A stretch of 64,000 nt of DNA, taken from contig NZ_AUFJ01000013.1 in assembly GCF_000426445.1 (NCBI RefSeq), positions 1 to 64,000 of the forward strand, read 5' to 3'. Within the stretch, counting starts at the first letter, position 1, and each line of letters opens with the position of its first letter. Position numbers and translations under genes: made by a program. Positions 59,425 through 64,000 of this stretch are shown in pieces. The notes below the pieces were generated by a model that saw nothing but the letters and a program-made list of their open reading frames with translations, had not been told where the DNA came from and did not search any database. The stretch is from Brevibacterium album DSM 18261. GTDB taxonomy: Bacteria > Actinomycetota > Actinomycetes > Actinomycetales > Brevibacteriaceae.

Positions 59425-60109
59425 ATGACATCGCATCCCCACCTCGCGGACGGCGCGAGCAGAACGGAGGCGCGCGGCGCTGCGGTCACCGAGGCCCCCG
59501 GCCCCCGGCCCCCGGACTCCGCGGAACCGCCCGGCCGACGACTACTTCGAGCTGAGCAGGAGGGTGAAGGAGGCCGGCCTCATGGGCAGGCGGACGGGCA
59601 GCTGCATGCTGCGCTTCGCACTGCTGCTCCTGGCGCTCGCGGGAGCCTTCGTCCTGCTGTTCGCGCTGGGGCACAGCATGTGGCAGCTGGGCGCGGCCGT
59701 TCTGTTCGGCGTGCTGTTCACGCAGCTGGCGGTGTTCGGCGTGTACATGGGTGCGAGCTTCGCCCCCAAACACAAGGGGATGCCGCTGCTGCCTGCGGAT
59801 GCGGAGGTCGACTTCCTCCGCCGCCAGGTCCTCACCTCCCGGAGCATCCGCGGCGGGCTGCTGGTGGACTGGGCGATGGGAGGGCTCAACCATCAGATCG
59901 AGCATCATCTCTTCCCCCGGATGCCGAGCATGAACCTGCGCAGGGTGCGGCCCATCGTCCGCGAGTTCTGCGTGGAACGGGGAATCCCCTACACGGAGAC
60001 GGGGCTCGTGCGGGCCTACGGCAGCGTCATCCGCTACCTCAATGACGTGGGGCTGGGGCGCTCCGATCCGCTGGAGTGCCCGGTCGTCGCGCAGTTCCGC
60101 CCGCGCTGA
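59425..60109 (+). pseudogene. Decayed fatty acid desaturase lacking its first histidine boxes
   Basis: The C-terminal part is a clear acyl-CoA/linoleoyl-type desaturase: FGVYMGASFAPKHKGMP, FLRRQVLTSRSIRGG and the last histidine box NHQIEHHLFPRMP. The two upstream boxes (HDAGH and HxxHH) and about 160 residues between VLFTQLA and VFGVYMG are gone, joined in frame. The first ~38 codons from ATG 59425 are in a different frame from the rest (shift near 59540). Without six to eight His metal ligands it cannot be active. It lies between the TetR repressor and the pump it controls. Confidence 0.78.
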
Positions 60110-60119
60110 GGAGAGCGGA

Positions 60120-60158
60120 CGCCGAGGCGCGGGCCGAGTGGCGGCCCGCGCCTCGGCG
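60120..60158 (+). terminator. Perfect 16-bp hairpin after the desaturase remnant
   Basis: CGCCGAGGCGCGGGCC (60120-60135) and GGCCCGCGCCTCGGCG (60143-60158) are exact reverse complements with a 7-base loop, 10 bases past the stop. Confidence 0.7.
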
Positions 60159-60189
60159 AGTGCGTGCGGAACGGCCCGCGCAGTGATTT

Positions 60190-60251
60190 GTACGTACGTA
60201 CTTGCGGAAGGGGGTGCGAGCGTCCTACGCTGACATCATGAACGTACGTAC
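60190..60251 (+). promoter_or_regulatory. Efflux pump promoter enclosed by TetR half-sites
   Basis: TTGTACGTACGTAC ends at 60201. A mirror ACGTACGTACAA begins at 60242, inside the first codons of the pump gene. Between them are TTGCGG (60202-60207) and TACGCT (60226-60231), 18 bases apart. The ATG at 60238 is six bases after the -10 box, so the mRNA is leaderless. The TetR encoded at 58663 probably binds both flanks. Confidence 0.65.
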
Positions 60252-61875
60252 AAATAACCCTCAGTCCCATTCCCGTCGTCCCGGCCAGCAGGCGTCTGAG
60301 CGGAAGCCTGCAGACGCCTCGTCCGCAGGTGCCCCGCTCGGGGGCGTCCGGCCCATGAGCGCTCCGAAGCAGATCGCGGCGCTCATCGTCCTCCTGCTCC
60401 CGGCCCTGCTGGTCTCGATGGACATCTCGATCCTCTTCGTCGCGAATCCGGCGATCGCGCGGGACCTGGCGCCCACCGCCTCGGCGTGGCTCTGGATGAT
60501 GGACAGCTACAGCCTCGTGGTCGCGGCCCTCCTCGTGACGATGGGCAGCCTCGCCGACCGGATCGGCAGGCGCAGGCTCCTCCTCATCGGCGCGGTGGCA
60601 TTCGGGCTCGCGTCCCTCGTGCTGGCACTGGCCTCCACCCCGGCGCTGTTCATCCTGGGCCGGGTGCTGCTGGGGATCGGCGCGGCCACCCTCGCACCCT
60701 CCACCCTCGCGATCATCCGCAGCGTGTTCACGGACCTCACCGCCCGGCGCCGGGCGGTCTCCGCCTGGACCATCGCCTACACGGGCGGGGCAGTGGCGGG
60801 TCCGATCCTGGGCGGATTCCTGCTCTCGATGTTCGACTGGCCCGCGGTGTTCCTCATCAACCTTCCCGTCATGGCGCTCCTGCTCGTGGCCGGTCCGTTC
60901 CTGCTCCCGGAATCGCGTGACCCGGAGGGCGCGCACTTCGACCTGCCGGGTGCGGTGCTCTCCCTCTTCGCGCTGTTCGGGATCGTGTACTCGGTGAAGA
61001 GCTTCACGGATCAGGGCATGGGGCCGGTGGCCTGGGGCGTGCTGGTGCTCGGCCTCGGCCTGCTGGCGGCGTTCGTCGTGCGGCAGCGCAGGGCCCAGCA
61101 TCCGCTCATCGACCTCTCCCTCTTCGCCCGCGGGGCGTTCACGGGTGCGGTCGTCGCCAATGTCCTCGCGGCCCTCGGCATGGTGGGGATCGGCGCCCTG
61201 GCGTTCACGTACCTGCAGTCCGTGCACGGACTGAGTGCGCTGCAGGCGGCGCTGTACACCCTGCCCACGTTCCTCGGGACGGCGGTGGGCGCCACGCTGG
61301 CCTCGGAGCTCGCCAAGCGCGTCCGTCCGGCGTTCCTCGTGGCGGCGGGCATGGCGCTGACGGCGGGCGGGCTGGTGTTCATCGGCGCGGTCGCCGCCGA
61401 CCGCTCACCGGTGTGGTTCATCGGCGGGTACATCTTCCTGACCCTGGGCGCAGGCGCCGTGAGTGCGCTCGCCAATTCGCTCGTGCTCGCCACCGCTGCG
61501 TCCGGTCGCACGGGTGCGGCGGCGAGCATCTCCGAGACCGGCGTGCAGCTGGGCGGCGCGCTGGGCATCGCCGGCTTCGGGCTCGTGTCCACGGCCTTCT
61601 ACCGGGCGGAGATGGCGGAGGCGCCGGGCACGGTGCCGCCCGCGGTGAGTGAGTCGATGGCCGGTGCCGAGGCTGCGGCCGCGGGCCTTCCCGCTCACCA
61701 GGCCGCGCCCCTCCTCGAGGCGGCAGCGCAGGCCTTCGCCTCGTCGATGGGTTCCGTCGCCTTCGTCATCGCCGGAGTCATGGGGCTCGCGGCGGTGCTC
61801 ACCGGGGTACTGCTGCGCAGCGTGCCGGCCGGCACGGAGGCGGAGGAGGGCGCTGAGGAGGGGGAGGGGCAGTGA
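60238..61875 (+). CDS. DHA2-family (EmrB/QacA) MFS multidrug efflux transporter
   Basis: A 545-residue, fourteen-helix transporter. About 38 polar residues precede the first helix (LIVLLLPALLVSMDISILFVANPAIARDL, a DHA2 pattern). The loop-2 motif is GSLADRIGRRRLLLIG and motif C reads AYTGGAVAGPILGGFLL. It probably exports cationic or lipophilic toxic compounds using the proton gradient. It is controlled by the TetR gene to the left. The leaderless start at 60238 is chosen over 60202, which would begin inside the -35 box. Confidence 0.9.
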   Translation: MNVRTNNPQSHSRRPGQQASERKPADASSAGAPLGGVRPMSAPKQIAALIVLLLPALLVSMDISILFVANPAIARDLAPTASAWLWMMDSYSLVVAALLVTMGSLADRIGRRRLLLIGAVAFGLASLVLALASTPALFILGRVLLGIGAATLAPSTLAIIRSVFTDLTARRRAVSAWTIAYTGGAVAGPILGGFLLSMFDWPAVFLINLPVMALLLVAGPFLLPESRDPEGAHFDLPGAVLSLFALFGIVYSVKSFTDQGMGPVAWGVLVLGLGLLAAFVVRQRRAQHPLIDLSLFARGAFTGAVVANVLAALGMVGIGALAFTYLQSVHGLSALQAALYTLPTFLGTAVGATLASELAKRVRPAFLVAAGMALTAGGLVFIGAVAADRSPVWFIGGYIFLTLGAGAVSALANSLVLATAASGRTGAAASISETGVQLGGALGIAGFGLVSTAFYRAEMAEAPGTVPPAVSESMAGAEAAAAGLPAHQAAPLLEAAAQAFASSMGSVAFVIAGVMGLAAVLTGVLLRSVPAGTEAEEGAEEGEGQ

Positions 61876-61971
61876 GGACATCCGGGGCCGCGCGAGTCGC
61901 GCATCGGCAGGCTTCCCGGGTGCAGCTTGACCAGGGGGGCGTCGGAGTGGCATCTGAGTGGTTTTGCCAGG

Positions 61972-62925
61972 TCACCTGCTGGCGTCGATCTCTGCGATCC
62001 ATGCATTCAGATCTGTGACTGCGTCGCTGAGCGGGAGGGTGACGCTGCTGCCTGCTGCGGCCTGAGCGAAGTCGCTGTCCCAGTGGCTGAGCGCTGTGAC
62101 GGTCGGCGGCCATTTCCTCGCCGTTCGACCGAGCTCGGAGGCTTCTGCGGCTCGGGCTTCGAAGACTGCCATGGATGCATCTCGCACCTCGGGGAGTGCT
62201 GGGCTCCCGGTGGTGGCGATGAGGTCGCGCAGCAGGAGCAGATCGATGACGTCCCGAGCGCGGTCGTTGACCGCATATGGAGGAGTGTGAGGGTCGGAGA
62301 CTGCATGGAGCTTCTGCGCGATCTGATACCGCAAGGTGATCCCCGTGAGGACGTCGGGGTCGGGCAGCCCGAACCCGCTGAGCGGTGGTGGCTCGATGCT
62401 CTCGTGCTCCTCTCCTATTCCCGCCTCATCGGGTGAGACCTCGAACTGGACTCGCCGCCAAGTCACTCCGCGGATCTCGAGGAGGATGTCGAACCTGCGA
62501 GGTGTGGTGGTTCTGGAGGGCACGGCAATATCCTCGACTTCGCCGCGACGCAGTGTCAGAGGACCCCACGGCTCGTCCAGCACGTCCTCGAGCTTTCGCA
62601 GGAAATTGTCCATGTCACCGCGGATCACGCCGTCGACATCCTTCGTGGCGCGAGCAGTTGCATTGAGGCGGTGCTGGAGCAGGGTTCCGCCTTTGAGGAG
62701 GAACAGCTGGCGCCCGTCTGCGTCGAGGGCGCGTTGGACTGCCGCGGTTGCCACTGATGGTGCGACCAGCCAGCCGAGGCGCCCTCCCCGCGCCTCGTCG
62801 CCGAGCAGGCCCTCGGCTTGAACGATCCAGGTGTTGAGGACTCGAGCTGAAGCCGGGCGCTTCGATTTCGGCTTCAAGCTCTTCAGCAGTGATGCCAGTC
62901 TGGAGCGGGAGGGTTCACTGCTCAT
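61972..62925 (-). CDS. AbiEii-type nucleotidyltransferase toxin
   Basis: A 317-residue protein of the AbiEii/AbiGii family. The nucleotidyltransferase motif is QLFLLKGGTLLQHRL followed by KDVDGVI, the GS/GG-x10-D-x-D arrangement. FDILLEIRG continues the fold. Such toxins transfer nucleotides to essential RNAs and give abortive infection when phage disturb the antitoxin. The ATG at 62925 overlaps the antitoxin's end by 11 bases, so they are translated together. It is convergent with the efflux pump. Confidence 0.88.
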   Translation of the reverse strand: MSSEPSRSRLASLLKSLKPKSKRPASARVLNTWIVQAEGLLGDEARGGRLGWLVAPSVATAAVQRALDADGRQLFLLKGGTLLQHRLNATARATKDVDGVIRGDMDNFLRKLEDVLDEPWGPLTLRRGEVEDIAVPSRTTTPRRFDILLEIRGVTWRRVQFEVSPDEAGIGEEHESIEPPPLSGFGLPDPDVLTGITLRYQIAQKLHAVSDPHTPPYAVNDRARDVIDLLLLRDLIATTGSPALPEVRDASMAVFEARAAEASELGRTARKWPPTVTALSHWDSDFAQAAAGSSVTLPLSDAVTDLNAWIAEIDASR

Positions 62926-63484
62926 GGCGGGCCTCCAGGCGCTTGGCGAGCACATTGCTTTCTGTGGTCTTCAGGAGCCCCCGGGCGCGGCCGCGTTCGA
63001 TCGCCTGCCGCAGCAGATGGGTCTGTGTTCCATAGGCAAGGCACTGTGCGATCGCTGTCGCGGGAGTCACGGTCGGGATCTCCTCCCACCAGCCGATCTG
63101 CTGAGGAGCCAAGTCTTCGTGGTGGATGGCGTAGTCCCCGCCGTCTGCGCGACGGAAGCGGCGTCGTCTGCTGACGGTGACATGGATGAGGTTGGGGTTG
63201 ACGTCGCTGATGCTGTAGACGTTGAGCGCAGTCTCGTGCGAAAGGGCCGCCTCCGGCACTCGCGTCCAGAGCACCGCGAGCATGAGCGCGTCGTGCTCTC
63301 CTGCCGGGTACTGCGGGAAGCGATAGACGCCGCGTGCGGCTCGTTCGAGCGTGTTCCGGTGTACGAGCATCTGCACTGCGTGCTTGCCGATGCCCGTTTC
63401 TGCGGCTTGCTGGGCGGTGACGAAGCCGTGCTGGGCAATTGCGATGTCCCACAGCTCGTCACGTGCCAGCGGTTTCGTCATCAT
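62915..63484 (-). CDS. AbiEi-type antitoxin
   Basis: A 189-residue type IV toxin-antitoxin regulator. A winged helix-turn-helix comes first (DIAIAQHGFVTAQQAAETGIGKHAVQMLVHRNTLERAARGVYRF). The AbiEi antitoxin domain follows (SHETALNVYSISDVNPNLIHVTVSRRRRFRR). The first of two adjacent Mets (63484) sits six bases after a TATACT -10 box, so the mRNA is leaderless. An AAGTAT/ATACTT inverted repeat overlaps that promoter. AbiEi proteins repress their own operon by binding such repeats. Confidence 0.88.
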   Translation of the reverse strand: MMTKPLARDELWDIAIAQHGFVTAQQAAETGIGKHAVQMLVHRNTLERAARGVYRFPQYPAGEHDALMLAVLWTRVPEAALSHETALNVYSISDVNPNLIHVTVSRRRRFRRADGGDYAIHHEDLAPQQIGWWEEIPTVTPATAIAQCLAYGTQTHLLRQAIERGRARGLLKTTESNVLAKRLEARHEQ

Positions 63485-63489
63485 GGCAT

Positions 63490-63513
63490 AAGTATAACGA
63501 TTTCGTGATACTT
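63490..63513. promoter_or_regulatory. abiE promoter and inverted repeat
   Basis: AAGTAT (63490-63495) and ATACTT (63508-63513) are exact reverse complements 12 bases apart. The right repeat lies next to and the left one within the TATACT -10 box (63496-63491, minus strand). This fits autorepression by AbiEi. Confidence 0.6.
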
Positions 63514-63664
63514 GTGCCATCATGACATAGGCTGATCTGTCAGCCGGCCCGCTCATCGCGACCGGCCTGTCCGGGTGGGTGAGGCCTCTGCGGACACGAT
63601 CTGTCCGCAGGCGCCGTTAGCGTGGGAAGCGCTCATCATCACGACGGCGAAGAGGGTGGAGACC

Positions 63665-64000
63665 ATGGGCACCGAGACGAACACGGCAGCTTCCGATCGC
63701 GAGCGCGAGGACCTCATCGCGATGCTCGACCACGCGCGCTTCTACCTGCGCCACACCACGCGTGAGCTCACGGACGAGCAGGCGCGTGCGCACACCACGC
63801 CCAGCGCGTTCTGCCTCGGCGATCTGATCAGGCATGTGACCCAGGTGGAGAGGAGCTGGTGCGATTTCCTGCTGCATGGCAGGGACGTCCGCGAGAAGGA
63901 GTTCATCGACTGGACGGAGGAGGACTACGCGGAGCACGACAGGGCGTTCCGGATGGGCGCCGATGAGCACCTGGGCGATCTCCTCGACGAGTACGCGCAG
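63665..64000 (+). CDS. DinB-family (DUF664) protein, 3' end cut by the window
   Basis: The frame from the ATG at 63665, after GGTGGAGACC, is open to the last base (112 codons). It encodes a helical-bundle DinB/mycothiol-dependent enzyme-like protein: EDLIAMLDHARFYLRHTTREL, then GDLIRHVTQVERSWCDFLLHG, in which the His after IR is a typical metal ligand. Family members act as mycothiol- or bacillithiol-dependent transferases or have unknown roles. The rest of the gene, including the other His ligands, lies outside the window. Confidence 0.82.
   Translation, partial: MGTETNTAASDREREDLIAMLDHARFYLRHTTRELTDEQARAHTTPSAFCLGDLIRHVTQVERSWCDFLLHGRDVREKEFIDWTEEDYAEHDRAFRMGADEHLGDLLDEYAQ

Noticed and set aside
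1-64000. tRNA, rRNA, CRISPR arrays, insertion sequences, prophage or plasmid modules
   Set aside because: No cloverleaf-like or rRNA sequence, no regularly spaced repeats, no transposase, integrase or phage structural gene was recognised. The toxin-antitoxin and AbiE loci alone do not show an island boundary.

Overview
The window is about 70% G+C. It encodes actinobacterial-type proteins: an LPxTG-anchored phosphoesterase, a histidine ammonia-lyase with the Cys-Ser-Gly triad, IclR/FCD-GntR/TetR regulators, AbiE and VapBC modules, and several genes that look leaderless. I place it in an Actinomycetota chromosome, probably order Micrococcales; the genus cannot be fixed from this sequence. I saw no rRNA, tRNA, CRISPR array, insertion sequence or phage structural gene.

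Layout. 1-2 kb: end of an aldehyde dehydrogenase, a zinc alcohol dehydrogenase and a MazEF-type toxin-antitoxin pair. 2.1-3.9 kb: hutU. 4.0-8.4 kb: a NitT/TauT-type ABC importer with an FAH-family hydrolase and a divergent FCD-GntR regulator. 8.4-11.5 kb: an antitoxin beside a broken vapC, a wall-anchored metallophosphoesterase and an intact VapBC pair. 11.5-20 kb: the main histidine-utilisation block (hutI, YjiH-type membrane protein, hutH, M20 amidase, hutF, IclR regulator). 20-34.6 kb: CoA-linked catabolism (acyl-CoA dehydrogenase, APH-type kinase and SDR in one operon; amidase, thioesterase, class III CoA-transferase, AMP-forming ligase), with two HdeD-like membrane proteins, a HAD-glutamate racemase fusion, a nicotinamidase and a GH25 lysozyme. 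34.6-41.7 kb: a two-component system, a membrane protein, panBC and a second alcohol dehydrogenase. 41.8-46.8 kb: an XRE-type regulator, an MFS transporter, a PQQ-type sugar dehydrogenase, and two damaged oxidoreductase genes. 47-56 kb: an APC permease, a solitary type III-like DNA methyltransferase, L-2-hydroxyglutarate oxidase, an iron-siderophore importer and a GAP-family membrane protein. 56-64 kb: a second two-component system, a TetR regulator with a DHA2 efflux pump, a decayed desaturase, an AbiE system and the start of a DinB-family gene.

How the genes work together. HutH, HutU, HutI and HutF turn histidine into N-formylglutamate. HutG is absent, and the M20 amidase that overlaps hutF is the obvious candidate for the last step. 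Nearly identical 16-bp palindromes lie the same distance upstream of the hutU and hutI promoters, although 7.6 kb of unrelated genes separate them. This suggests one split regulon run by the IclR protein. The dehydrogenase-kinase-SDR operon carries, as separate genes, the two domains of animal ACAD11, and a motif in front of it recurs before the thioesterase/CoA-transferase pair and the acyl-CoA ligase. A 26-bp element 44 bp upstream of a TAGCGTGG box occurs in front of both the XRE regulator and the sugar dehydrogenase.

Many convergent gene ends hold long, nearly perfect hairpins without T-tracts. Two pairs of these are related in sequence, and one pair differs by paired (compensatory) substitutions.
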